The notes beneath the pieces are model-generated. The model worked only from the letters and a program-made list of their open reading frames with translations. It ran no database searches and had not been told where the DNA came from. Shown here piece after piece: positions 1 to 10,497 of a stretch of DNA of 64,000 nucleotides. The stretch covers positions 35,448,638 through 35,512,637 of the forward strand of contig OX246746.1 in NCBI GenBank assembly GCA_945910005.1. Reading direction: 5' to 3'. Source of the stretch: Isoperla grammatica (Eukaryota; Arthropoda; Insecta; Plecoptera; Perlodidae). The position numbers were made by a program, and so were the translations under genes. Numbering within the stretch: position 1 is the first letter of the stretch; each line of letters starts with the position of its first letter.

Positions 1-36
1 TTGTAAATTAATTCACTTCTGAATTAGCTTCGTCCG

Positions 37-206
37 CGGTGGCCCATGAGGTAGGGGCGCAGGGCCTTATAGCGTACACGTTACTGCGTACACTAGGGAA
101 CACGTTCGAATCCCGCATACTGCTTGGTTTTTGTAATTTCCCTTCATATTTCACCCCTATTTGTAAACCGAATAGCATAATTGCAATAAAAGAGCCGTAA
201 AGCAAT
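37..206 (+). mobile_element. tRNA-derived SINE, family B
   Basis: A tRNA-like pol III head includes a B-box-like CGTTCGAATCCC near 113-124. It is followed by a body and a 3' domain ending in a run similar to CGAATAGCATAATTGCAAT. The copy at 655-786 shares the segment from the B box to the end, which defines the family. The 3' domain is also shared with the SINEs at 4041, 15372, 35894 and 59253 although their tRNA heads differ. The copy ends directly where the family A SINE starts at 211, so one probably inserted beside the other's tail. Confidence 0.6.
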
Positions 207-210
207 AACC

Positions 211-476
211 GATAGAGGTGGCTCAGCGGTAAGACGCGAGACTCTCATTCGGGAGGTCGCCGGTTCGATTCCGGCCACCGGCAGTTCTGACTGAAGTTTT
301 TTTATCGAGGTTTTCCTCAGTCGTAAAGGCGAATGCTAGGACTGAGTCATACTATAAGCCCTCGGAAATTCCTTCCCAACTATCCAAACACCCTAATATA
401 CCTAGTTAGTCACCTGAAGAGGGGCACATCAGATAAAGCTGGTGTGCACCCTATCTATAACAGGGATTCCTACGAA
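211..476 (+). mobile_element. tRNA-derived SINE, family A (best copy)
   Basis: The first 73 bases are a nearly intact tRNA-like head. An A-box-like TGGCTCAGCGG and a B box GGTTCGATTCC sit at tRNA spacing, and the end CCGGCCACCGGCA forms an acceptor-like arm. The body has a short inverted repeat (TGACTGAAG and CCTCAGTCG), then ACCCTAATATACCTAGTTA and CATCAGATAAAGCTGGTG, ending near GGGATTCCTACGA. The same order recurs at 1051-1258, and the body recurs on the minus strand at 28332-28440. A working tRNA gene is unlikely because head and body repeat together. Confidence 0.75.
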
Positions 477-654
477 AAATTAAAAATTATCGACCCTCTA
501 AATTATGTCTGATGAAGTTTTCTGATGATCGAAAAGGAACTAGAAACATCGCTGTTACTTTAATATTTTGGGAACTACAACGGGAACTAGTTCCATATTT
601 ATTAGTAAATATAAAGGTAAATGCTCAAAATATGTATAAACATATAGATGGACT

Positions 655-786
655 ATATTTCAGCGGAAGTTCGAATGCCGCATAAGTTATGGTTTTTGTA
701 ATTGTCCATCATCTTCATCTGTCTCCCCTCATCGTCTCGAATAGCATTATTGCAATAATAGAAACATAAAACAGCAATAACTAAAT
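655..786 (+). mobile_element. SINE family B, 5'-truncated
   Basis: Only the end of the tRNA-like head (AGTTCGAATGCCGCAT) is present. The body and 3' domain match the copy at 37-206, with CCTCATCGTCTCGAATAGCA followed by TTATTGCAATAATAG. Truncation at the 5' side is usual for LINE-mobilised copies. Flanking bases to 1050 show nothing except a G run at about 988-1003. Confidence 0.6.
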
Positions 787-1050
787 TCAAATCCACAATA
801 AACGTTGCGTTATCTCTTCGCGAGGTGCTACAACCAAAACTTCTTGTATTTATGTAGCTAGCTAGACCAAGTGACTGTGTTAGAAAAGAGTGCTGGACCA
901 GTGTTACTCTTGGTGGCGCATAGCCCACGTTCATTGATTTTAAGCAGTGTCGGCCTGGTCTGGTTTTAGGGGTTCTAAAGGTTTGGGAGGGGGGGGGGGG
1001 GGGGCTAAGTTGTATACGATTGAAGGCAACGTCTGCAAGTGCCCCCTACC

Positions 1051-1258
1051 AATAGAGGTAGCTCAGCAGTAAACCGAGGGACTCTAAATCGGGAGGTCAC
1101 CGGTTCGATTCTGGCCAACGGCAGTCATAACTGAAGGTTTTCCCGAGCTTTTCCTCAGTCGTAATTTCAACTATCCGAACACCCTAATATACCTAGTTAC
1201 AGACGGTCCCATCAGATAATGGTGGTGAGCACCCTACAACCCCTAGGGATTCCTACGA
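1051..1258 (+). mobile_element. SINE family A, second copy
   Basis: The tRNA-like head keeps GTAGCTCAGCAG and GGTTCGATTCTGG. The body repeats the order seen at 211-476, ending GGGATTCCTACGATG. Compared with that copy it lacks a block after the CCTCAGTCGTAA segment. The 48-bp minisatellite starts about 80 bases downstream. Confidence 0.7.
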
Positions 1259-1336
1259 TGTAGCTTGTGCTGGCTTGGCACCATTCAGCTGCCTCCACTA
1301 CGGTCCGAGTGCGCGAGACTTCACTCAGACACTGAG

Positions 1337-1960
1337 ACTCTGAGAGTGAGAGGCGCAGCTGCTCGGCCTGGCCTGCTACTTCAGACTCTGAGAGTGAGAG
1401 ACGCAGCTGCTCGGCCTGGCCTGCTACTTCAGACTCTGAGAGTGAGAGACGCAGCTGCTCGGCCTGACCTGCTAATTCAAACACTGAGAGTGAAAGACGC
1501 AGCTGCTCGGCCTGGCCTGCTACTTCAGACTCTGAGAGTGAGAGGCGCAGCTGCTCGGCCTGGCCTGCTACTTCAGACTCTGAGAGTGAGAGACGCAGCT
1601 GCTCGGCCTGGCCTGCTACTTCAGACTCTGAGAGTGAGAGACGCAGCTGCTCGGCCTGGCCTGCTACTTCAGACTCTGAGAGTGAGAGACGCAGCTGCTC
1701 GGCCTGGCCTGCTACTTCAAACACTGAGAGTGAGAGACGCAGCTGCTCGGCCTGGCCTGCTACTTCAAACACTGAGAGTGAGAGACGCAGCTGCTCGGCC
1801 TGACCTGCTACTTCAAACACTGAGAGTGAGAGACGCAGCTGCTCGGCCTGGCCTGCTACTTCAGACTCTGAGAGTGAGAGGCGCAGCTGCTCGGCCTGGC
1901 CTGCTACTTCAAACACTGAGAGTGAAAGACGCAGCTGCTCGGCCTGGCCTGCAACTTCAA
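1337..1960. repeat. 48-bp minisatellite, 13 copies
   Basis: Thirteen head-to-tail copies of a GC-rich unit beginning ACTCTGAGAGTGAGAG and containing GCAGCTGCTCGGCCTG. Copies differ by a few substitutions, for example ACTCTG or ACACTG and CTGGCC or CTGACC. Since 48 is a multiple of three, the array stays open on both strands (a 16-residue period TLRVRDAAARPGLLLQ forward, EVAGQAEQLRLSLSES reverse). Those frames show no start context, domain or splice framework, so I treat them as by-products. Confidence 0.9.
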
Positions 1961-2814
1961 CATTCCTTGCGTGAATGCCCGGCTCTACGATCGATACTCG
2001 AGGATTTACCCACCCTACAAACCTCGATATGGAAACAATTTCCTGAAAACATTGAAAAAGGGAATAAATAAACTTGACGAAAGTTTTTCCGAAGTGAAAG
2101 GGAGTTGTGATCGTCCTGGGCATCGATCTCAGGACCCCTAACGCTAGGCGAGCGCAGCGCTCCACGCAGGACTCGTCGCAACTAAACTCGCGCATCGAAG
2201 GTAAACACAATATGGAGGCAGCATTAGCTAGTTACAGTGATGTATTGACTGGGATCGTCGCATTACCCTCGGTTTCACATCACAAACATAATAACAAACA
2301 ATAACAATACATACATTTCTATACACACATTATATATCATCTACAGTTTGGTTTGGGAAAAACAATATGAAAAAAGGATACGTTTTATTAGTTTTAAGTA
2401 ACCTTACATAAGGCACACATGGATGGAAGGACCCACTATTTCGTCCCCTACAACATACCACGGTTTTCACCCATTATGCATGACGTTGACAATCGACGAT
2501 GACTATAATAACATCACCTTATCAAATGGAATACTGTACCACCAACTTTTATCCCTAATAGTAATGTGTAAGGAATAAGGATAAAACTGGGGCATGTCCA
2601 AAGTGACAAAGTTTCAAACAAGTTGTCTCTGGGGACGCTGAAGTTGCTAAGTTGGAGAATATTCAAAAGGGTTGTGCGACTTTTATCTCATGGGCTCTTT
2701 AAATAGTTACAATATTATATCCCACCAAGAAATATGAACTCATATTCTATTTTGAATGAATATTCAATGAATCAAAAAAAAGTGCGCACTTTTACCACGT
2801 CGCCTCTATTGAAA
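1961..2814. other. No recognisable feature
   Basis: AT-rich sequence with only short, uninformative open frames. I see no repeat family, RNA gene or coding signal here. Confidence 0.5.
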
Positions 2815-2905
2815 CAAGCTTGGAAGCTCAGCGCTACTGCTCACTGAGTACACCACACGATTCCCACCACCGGCAACCGTGACTAAAGTTCATCCTCAAG
2901 CAACA
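2815..2905 (+). mobile_element. Possible decayed family A SINE
   Basis: AAGCTCAGCGCTACTG, then CGATTCCCACCACCGGCA and GTGACTAAAGTTCATCCTCA, follow the order of the family A head and first body segment but with many changes. It is too decayed to be certain. Confidence 0.35.
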
Positions 2906-4040
2906 CAAATACTCAGGTTCCGTGATTAAAAAAATCTTAAACATTTTTCCTTAATTATTCAAATCTTTAAAGATATCACTTTGTCCACCTGAAAATGGTG
3001 CATAAGAAGCTAGTTTCGGCTTCTGCAAGTGTTTGCATGAATAATTAAATTATTTTTACAGGCTAATCTTTCACCAGAAAATCTACTATGCTTTTCTTCT
3101 TCTATGTAAACAAAGAAACACTTCCCAATTAGTGTATGATTATTGACAGTCGCAGTGCTTTTAAATAGAAAAAACAAATTATGAGACGTTCAGCTTAAAT
3201 AACGTGTCTTGCAGCTAGTGTAAGTAGAGAATTGTGATGGCTAGTTTCCATAATATAACTTATTATGAATCAAAATAAACTCTAGCGCACTTGCATTTAA
3301 ATACTGCTACAGAAATGATCTGAAATTGCACCGCAAACTTCCGTTTTACAGCCCTGCTTTTCAAAAGTTTCGTAAAACGTCAATTAACTGGGTTAACCCT
3401 GTATTCAAAGCAATACACCAGTGATGTTCCAGCAACAGAAAAGTTAACCCTCTTTTACATTCAAATCTTCACAATATCAAAAAAAAAGTTGCCAATTAAC
3501 ATATCTTCCAGTAAGTTTGTGAGAGTTATTAAAATTCCTTCGCTGGAATTGAAACTCCCTATTAGAGCAACAAGACTTGTAATAATGGTGGGCGAGCTTC
3601 CCGTCCCATCTGACCTTCCAGATGAACTCACCAACAAAACAAACATTACATTCCCCTGCGAGCTGCAAGACGAGATAAAGATGCCGACTTAAAAAGGAAA
3701 TGTATCAAAGACATCTTTTATCACAAGAATACACAAACAGTGTAATGAATCTAATCAGAGATAAAAAAAACACTGCGATATTAAATAATAACAAACGCAT
3801 CGTCTGCCTGTTCCATAAAGGATCTGCTCAGTAATCTAAATGAAGAAACATTGGGAATCCACCGCATATAGCAAGCTGTTAGTTTAATGATTCACAAAAT
3901 GTTAGCAAATAAGAAAAACTTTTTCATTTTCACTTCCCTTTATTATTTTGATTTTAGTATGAACAAACTTAAAAATGCAAATATTTCCTCTAAACAAATA
4001 ATTTATGCGCAGAATTATTTCTTAGACGAGATTTCCTTAG
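2906..4040. other. No recognisable feature
   Basis: AT-rich sequence with homopolymer runs. Short open frames around 3461-3692 overlap each other on both strands and show no known domain. Confidence 0.5.
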
Positions 4041-4242
4041 ATTGACGCTCCCTGATGATGATATTTTTGGTTTTTTTACGTCCCATATTCTTGCAACGAG
4101 GCTAATCGAGACGATGAGAGGGTGATTATGAGGATGAAAAACGCCACATGACATCCATGCCCAAGCCAGGATTCGAACCTGGAACGCAGATACCGCGGTT
4201 TACTAGACCAACGCCTAATCGACCTCGGCCAACTGCGCCGGC
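4041..4242 (-). mobile_element. SINE, family B-type 3' domain with a different tRNA head
   Basis: Read on the minus strand, a tRNA-like head starts GCCGGCGCAGTTGGCCGAGG (A-box region) and has a B box GGTTCGAATCC. It is followed by a body with GGATGTCATGTGGCG and the domain CTCATCGTCTCGATTAGCCT. A close copy lies at 35894-36086 in the same orientation. The 3' domain matches the family B SINEs, so different tRNA heads share one tail module. Confidence 0.75.
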
Positions 4243-4443
4243 ATTGCCGCTCCCCTGCTGCTCATAGCTGTGTGACCACCCCTTACCCGTGTGACAACCC
4301 GACAATCATATCAGATATTTATTCATTTAATATTATATTATTGATAATCAGTCATATTTATGCTGGTCGGTGGTCACACAACTAAGCGGTGCAGCTTCAA
4401 ACTATGTCAACTAAAAAGATCTGGTATTTCCTTACAACACAAT

Positions 4444-5312
4444 AAGTCAAGCAACACAAAAACGTCAAGCAACACAATGAAGTCAAGCAACACAAAGAAG
4501 TCAGCCAACACAAAGAAGTCAGGCAACACAAAGAAGTCAGGCAACACAAAGAAGTCAGGAAACACAAAAAAGTCAGGCAACACAAAGAAGTCAGCCAACA
4601 CAAAGAAGTCAGGCAACACAAAGAAGTCAGGCAACACAAAGAAGTCAGGCAACACAAAGAAGTCAGGCAACACAAAGAAGTCAGGCAACACAAAGAAGTC
4701 AGGCAACACAAAGAAGTCAGGCAACACAAAGAAGTCAGGCAACACAAAGAAGTCAGGCAACACAAAGAAGTCAGGAAACACAAAGAAGTCAGGAAACACA
4801 AAGAAGTCAGGAAACACAAAGAAGTCAGGCAACACAAAGAAGTCAGGCAACACAAAGAAGTCAGGAAACACAAAGAAGTCAGGAAACACAAAGAAGTCAG
4901 GAAACACAAAAAAGTCAGGCAACACAAAGAAGTCAGCCAACACAAAGAAGTCAGGAAACACAAAGAAGTCAGGCAACACAAAGAAGTCAGGAAACACAAA
5001 GAAGTCAGCCAACACAAAGAAGTCAGGCAACACAAAGAAGTCAAGAAACACAAAGAAGTCAGGCAACACAAAGAAGTCAGGCAACACAAAGAAGTCAGGC
5101 AACACAAAGAAGTCAGGCAACACAAAGAAGTCAGCCAACACAAAGAAGTCAGGCAACACAAAGAAGTCAAGAAACACAAAGAAGTCAGGCAACACAAAGA
5201 AGTCAGGCAACACAAAGAAGTCAGGCAACACAAAGAAGTCAGGAAACACAAAGAAGTCAGGCAACACAAAGAAGTCAGGCAACACAAAGAAGTCAGGTAA
5301 CACAAAGAAGTA
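4444..5312. repeat. 18-bp minisatellite, about 48 copies
   Basis: Tandem copies of AACACAAAGAAGTCAGGC with variants at the last three bases (GGC, GGA, GCC, AGA). The first few copies are more diverged (AAGTCAAGC). The unit is a multiple of three, which gives a forward frame with period SGNTKK and two open reverse frames. A lysine-rich 317-residue frame spans it, but its upstream sequence resembles no gene. Confidence 0.93.
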
Positions 5313-5394
5313 ACAAAATAATATTTAAACATGGTTTATAATTGTTTCGTCGTGATTTTCAACGTAGTTAATCGCCACAGTGACAGTGATCGTA

Positions 5395-5448
5395 GTCGAA
5401 GTCGTAGTCGTAGTCGTACTCTCTTTCTCTCTCTCTCTCTCTCTCTTT
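5395..5448. repeat. (GTAGTC)n and (TC)n microsatellites
   Basis: Runs of AGTCGTAGTCGTAGTCGTA followed by about twelve TC units sit directly upstream of the truncated LINE. A longer (TC)n also follows its 3' end at 7764. Confidence 0.85.
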
Positions 5449-5449
5449 A

Positions 5450-7761
5450 CGTCTGTTGCTAGAATTATCGATCCAGATAGACTTCGTAACGTAACTGATC
5501 GATACAAGGCACTACCTCAACCTGACCGCGAAGCCTTTCACTTCTCACACGTTTACCCGAAAGATGTAATTAAAGCTTCCCACAGTATTAAGTCTAAAGC
5601 AAAGGGTCCAGACAATATCTCAATCACTCTTATTATAAAATGCATATCTATTATTTTACCATCACTCTTGCACATCTTTAATTTCTCACTTCAGACCGGT
5701 GTTTTTCCAACACAGTGGAAGATGGCACATGTTAAACCAATTCCAAAAATATCAAAACCTGCCTCCTGCAGCGACTTTAGACCCATCAGCCTCCTGTGTG
5801 TGCTAGGCAAAATTCTCGAAAAATTGTACATGGTCAGCTTCAAGCTTACCTCGCAACACACAATATTCTTAGCCCTTTTCAATCTGGTTTCCGGAAGGGA
5901 CACAACACAACCACAGCACTCATCAAAGTAACTGATGATATTCGCTTTGCTATGGATAGAAAAGAAATTACGCTATTAACCTTGTTCGATTTTAGCAAAG
6001 CCTTTGATTGCGTGGAACACGAGTTGCTCCTCGCCAAGCTGTCTAAAATTGGCGTATCCGAGATGGCAATTAACTGGTTCTCTTCATATCTAACTAATCG
6101 TTGTCAACAAGTAGTCTACGATAGCAGTGCTTCTTCTTGGGTTACAGTATCAACCGGAGTTCCTCAAGGATCAGTCCTAGGGCCTTTGATGTTTTCATTA
6201 TATATCAACGACATATCTGCATGCTTTAAACATTCTGACCACCATATGTATGCTGATGATTTGCAAATGTACATTCATTTTCTATCTAAGGACGTAGCAC
6301 ATGCTATTAACTGCACTAACAGCGACATATCTAGCTTACTCACTTATGCAAATGACCATAACCTGACGCTTAATATATCAAAAACCCAACTTGTATTAAT
6401 AGGATATAAAAAGCTACTAAGCAACATAGACACATCGCTTCTCCCACCAATCACAATAAACAATACTGTCATACACTACCAGCAAGCAGTAAATAGCCTA
6501 GGTCTTGTAGTTGATGAAACACTCTCATGGACTCCTCATATCAATAAACTTACAAAGAAAGTAATATCAAGTATGCACCAACTCAAACGAAATTGCCCAT
6601 TCCTTCCTCTCTCAGTTCGCAAAGTAGTAATTCAGGCTCTCATATTTCCCATCATCGACTACGCATCGGTAGTCTACAACGACTTAACAGAATCACGGGT
6701 ACAAAATGCATGTATCAGATTTATTGCTGACGTCAGACGTGACGAACATATTACACCACATTACGTTAAGCTTAAATGGCTTAAACTCGTTGATAGGTGC
6801 ACTCTAGCCATTGCTGTACTAACATCAAAAATAATGAAGTCTCAATGCCCTCCTTACCTCTTTCAGTCTTTTATTCGCATGGGGAGTATCCACAACCGTA
6901 AAAATAGACACACAGCAAATACACTTCAAATACCAAAACATCGTACGGTAAAATGTAACAAATCATTTATAATCACAGCTAGCCGTCTCTGGAACAAATA
7001 TCGCTTGCAAACATATTCTAAGAATTCACTGTCTATGCTTAAAAGTAACATCCACAAAAGTCTTCTTTCCACTTATAATTAACAATTAATGGTTGTCCTT
7101 GTATGAGTTCTTTCCAAATACTGTATCGATTTGTATAACTCGTCATATATCAGGAACTGCACAAGCACACACGTGGCATTGGTTTTAGTATTATAATGCA
7201 TTGGTATTAGTATTATTTAATTCATAGTCTTAGTAGAAGAAGTATTTACATTAGTATTGCATTTAATTACATACACACCCAAGAAATGAGGCAGTCCATG
7301 TTTCAACAGAGAGCTAACATTAGACCCTAGTATTAGAACAATCGTAGCTTTAGTAGAGCTATTTGTATTAGAATTAAGTGCCATATGTATTTGAATTAAT
7401 TGCTATTCGTACTAGATTTAAGTGCCATGTATTAGAATTAAGTGATATAATAACTGGAAGGAGCTTTGGTATACTAGAGTTTTTCTATTGGAATTAGTAA
7501 AGCCTTCTGCTTAAAATGTTATATACTATATGTATCCACTGTATATTACTATCTCATTATGTCATACACCTCACTTACATTATTTCAATATTCAAATATT
7601 AACTCATGTATACCAGACTCATATATTGTGAATTTCATGTCTGTATTCTTATATGTAGATGTGTCTTATATGTATATGTATATGTAAGAGGTCGGCTACA
7701 CCCAAAGGGGCTTTATAGCCCTATGTAGCACGCCTTTAAGCCAATAAATATCAAAAATAAA

Positions 7762-7763
<2 letters not shown>
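5450..7763 (+). mobile_element. Jockey/CR1-superfamily LINE, 5'-truncated
   Basis: A non-LTR retrotransposon remnant begins just before the RT domain and keeps the C-terminal region and about 680 bases of 3' UTR. ORF1 and the APE endonuclease are missing. The 3' end carries a hairpin-like GGGGCTTTATAGCCC and then TTTAAGCCAATAAATATC before the (TC)n tract. The layout is that of a typical dead-on-arrival insertion. The superfamily is clear from the RT motifs; the clade within Jockey/CR1/L2 is not settled by eye. Confidence 0.85.
5455..7082 (+). pseudogene. Reverse transcriptase of the truncated LINE (one frameshift)
   Basis: The product would reverse-transcribe LINE RNA at a nicked target. The part to about 5825 is in one frame and contains the motifs around KGPDNIS, WKMAHVKPIPK and DFRPISLL. 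The rest, to the stop at 7082, is in another frame and contains FQSGFRKGHNTTTAL, LFDFSKAFDCVEHELL, GVPQGSVLGPLMFSLYIND and the catalytic YADD (bases 6249-6260). A one-base indel near 5825 separates the frames. The downstream part includes the thumb and a C-terminal region ending SRLWNKY. Since EN and ORF1 are absent and the frame is broken, it cannot be active. Confidence 0.88.

Positions 7764-7812
<49 letters not shown>
7764..7812. repeat. (TC)n microsatellite at the LINE 3' end
   Basis: About 23 TC units follow AATAAATATC of the LINE tail. They could be an expanded tail or target sequence. Confidence 0.9.
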
Positions 7813-7815
<3 letters not shown>

Positions 7816-8218
7816 CCCCACAATGTTTTCCCCTAAGATGAAAGGAAAATAAAATTTCTGATGTATCTTCAAAGTGATATTATAGCTATTTAGTTAAGAT
7901 ATTGGGAGCATGATTCTTATACATGGTTTTCAATCAATTTTATAGGTTACGTTCTTTTGAAAAGAAGTCTTTACTTTTAATTCAATTTTGTTGGCAATTT
8001 AAAATTACGTATGCTAGTTATTATAATGAAGCTACTGAAGGTTTTATATTTTTTCCATCGAATCGCCTTTATTTTACTTACAAACCACTTTACTATAACA
8101 CTTATCACACTCATTCCCAATCAAATCCATTTTTATGAAATAAGTCATAATAAGTTGTGGTATGTAAATACAGCTTGGCAGGACTGGTGGCACACCGCAC
8201 ACGGTAAAGTGACTTACT
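7813..8218. other. No recognisable feature
   Basis: AT-rich sequence with short open frames only and no known domain. Confidence 0.5.
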
Positions 8219-8642
8219 ATGATATTTATTTATTTATTTTATTGTAATTAAGGCCAGTGTAGGGCACAATGCCCTCTTTAGCCTGATGAGTGATGATTGA
8301 TGAATGATAATGAGGAAGGGAGGAGGGGAAGCCTGGTACCGGCACGTAGCCTACTACTGTCGAAAAGTACCAAGGGGACCATCGGCTTTACGTCCCATCC
8401 GAAAGGACGGTGTAACTTTGACCAGTCATATGGGTTCCTCCACTAACCTGGACTGCCGAGCAGTTGACGAGAAGAACGAAGCTGTTACACAAGCTTTCGA
8501 ACCCTCCAATCTGCTCTAACCAACGGTAACTAGTGTTTCAGAGGTTAGTGGTCACCCATCCACCTCCTGACCTAGCCCGAGGTTGCTTAACTTCGGTGTT
8601 CGTATGGGAACCGGCTAAGCGACCGCGGCTAAACCTTTGGCT
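8219..8642 (-). mobile_element. 5S-rRNA/tRNA composite SINE with Deu-like domain, copy 1
   Basis: Read on the minus strand, the head resembles 5S rRNA around its internal promoter: CGAAGTTAAGCAACCTCGGG, then AGGAGGTGGATGGGTGACCA, matching the box A to box C order of 5S genes. Next is a tRNA-like stretch with GTTGGTTAGAGCAGATTGGA and GGTTCGAAAGC. A central domain contains TTTCGGATGGGACGTAAAGC, which resembles the Deu domain of AmnSINE1/SINE3-type elements. The 3' end has a hairpin GGGCATTGTGCCC and an AATAAATAAATA tail. A second copy lies at 9770-10188. Calling the domain Deu rests on memory of its consensus. Confidence 0.75.
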
Positions 8643-9769
8643 TACTATGATAATATGCACGGCAGGCGTAGTGCAAGCGCGTCGTGGATTTATTCTAGTG
8701 ATCCATACAACGTAATCTATGCACGTAGTTACTTCAGACCCAAGCATGGTACCTTGGGCACTAATCTCTCAACAGAAACCATATGTATAAAGCGCTGCGG
8801 GCACCAATCAGACATTCATGTGTGTACTGATGCAGCAAACCGCTGTTGTATAGTTGTACACATGGGTGGCTGCGGGCGAGACAAACTTACATTCTACTGC
8901 GCAAACATCTTCTGTGGCCTTGATTATCATAGGTCTTCGTTTTAGAAACAAAACCTCGATGTAGACAACCCTACTGGCCACGAGCATTGCCAGGATTTTG
9001 TTTTCTTGGAAAGGGGGGGGGGGGGGTTGAGAGGGAGTCAATTCTACCTGATGATGATGATTATAATGATGATGAATCGTCTTTATAAAAGACGGGAGTT
9101 ACGATAAGAGGGGGGTGGGGGAGAAGTCTTAGTCCTTAATAACAAGAGTTTGCAGCCGTCATATGCTTCCTTTGGAGCCATTAAATGCAAGTTTAAAAAG
9201 GTTTATAAAAACAGTACAATCATTTATGTTGAATATTATCTTTTTTTTGGGGGGGGGATCGAACACCCGGATCGCCTCTCCCCTCGCTACGCCACTGCTA
9301 CTAGTAACAATGTTTGATATTATGTTTCCCCAGCAGTCTTTCGTTCTTATATAGCTATTTTCACCTCATGTAACACTATTTCAAAGAGGTGCTTCGTTCG
9401 ATTAATATGTAGATGGGTTTTAAATGGAGTTTCTTCTTTAAAAAACTTGACGGTTATAAAGACAAGCATTCGAAAGTCGAAACCCAAACACGTTGAACAC
9501 AAACTTTTAACTTGAAATCAAAAACTATTACGCTATAGCAATAACAGTTCTCCGTGTCAAACTGTAAGTTTGGTTCCTGATGTTCAATAATCCACAACTG
9601 AAACACTAAATTAATTCAAGTGTTTTTGTATAGAGACTATAATTCTCTGAAACAACTTCGCTAATCTGAATCTGTTAATTTCTCCAACCTACAATCAGAA
9701 TTAACTGATCACTTTTAGATAATTTACAATAAATAATTTGACCATTACACGTTTTCGTTTCTAAGCAAT
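8643..9769. other. No gene; G tracts and a possible orphan hAT end
   Basis: This interval between the two composite SINEs has G runs near 9006-9026 and 9250-9259. CTCGCTACGCCACTG (about 9282-9296) looks like the right end of a hAT element, but I find no matching CAGTGGCGTAG left end. The small open frames show no known domain. Confidence 0.45.
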
Positions 9770-10188
9770 TATTTTATTTATTTTATTGTAATTAAGTCCA
9801 GTGTAGGGCACAATGCCCTTTTTAGCCTGATGAGTGATGATTGATGAATGATAATGAGGAAGGGAGGAGGGGAAGTCTAGTACCGGCATGTAGCCTACTC
9901 CTGTCGAAAAGTACCAAGGGGACCATTAGCTTTACGTCCCATCCGAAAGGATGGTGTAACTTTGACTAGTCATATAGGTTCCTCCACTAACCTGGACTGC
10001 CGAGCAGTTGACGAGAAGAACGAAGCTGCTACACAAGCTTTCGAACCCTCCAATCTGCTCTAACCAACGGTAACTAGTGTTTCAAAGGAGAGCGGACACC
10101 CATCCACCTCCTGACCTAGCCCGAGGCTGCTTAACTTCGGTGTTCGTAACGGAACCGGCTAAGCGGCCGCGGCTAAACCGTTGGCTTC
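9770..10188 (-). mobile_element. 5S-rRNA/tRNA composite SINE with Deu-like domain, copy 2
   Basis: This closely matches 8219-8642 along its whole length: the 5S-like head (CGAAGTTAAGCAGCCTCGGG), tRNA-like segment, GGATGGGACGTAAAGC and the hairpin 3' end with an AAAATAAATAA tail. Both copies are in the same orientation, 1.5 kb apart, and look full length. The flanks differ, so these are separate insertions rather than a segmental duplication. Confidence 0.75.
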
Positions 10189-10199
10189 CTAAGTAATTG

Positions 10200-10497
10200 T
10201 TTGTTGGTTCAAAGTCGAAATTACGAAAAGCTTATTTAGCTTTGCCAAAGAGAGTCCCAGGCAAACGGCTAGCTTAATAATGTCGGCCGGACTCGGCCCA
10301 CACAGAAGAATCCATTCTTAGGGGGGCTCTCACAATTATCAATTGATGTACATATTTATCTGCAATGTAGGCCTACGTAGGACCATGCGTAGGACCCATG
10401 TTAGTTTTAACAATACTTTTCATACTTTATATTTAGTCTATGTGAGGATAAAACGGGAATAAATTGAAGAATTGAATTGAATTGAATGTGGTTCAGA
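10200..10497 (+). mobile_element. Possible LINE/SINE 3' end with (GAATT)n tail
   Basis: The interval ends in GGATAAAACGGGAATAAATT followed by GAATTGAATTGAATTGAAT, a tail style common in CR1/L2-like elements. No coding homology is visible upstream, so only a 3' UTR fragment is suggested. Confidence 0.35.

Noticed and set aside
211..283. Functional tRNA gene, also at 1051, 4170, 15440, 31162, 36005 and 53990
   Set aside because: Each tRNA-like head is joined to a repeated body and tail, so they are SINE heads. Several lack good acceptor pairing.
4360..5332. Lysine-rich and Cys/Leu-rich proteins across the 18-bp array
   Set aside because: Both strands are open at once and every frame simply mirrors the repeat unit.
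8540..8642. 5S rRNA gene
   Set aside because: Only the promoter-containing region is preserved, and it is fused to tRNA-like and SINE domains in both copies.
9282..9296. hAT element ending at CTCGCTACGCCACTG
   Set aside because: No matching left terminus or target duplication was found, so no element is called.
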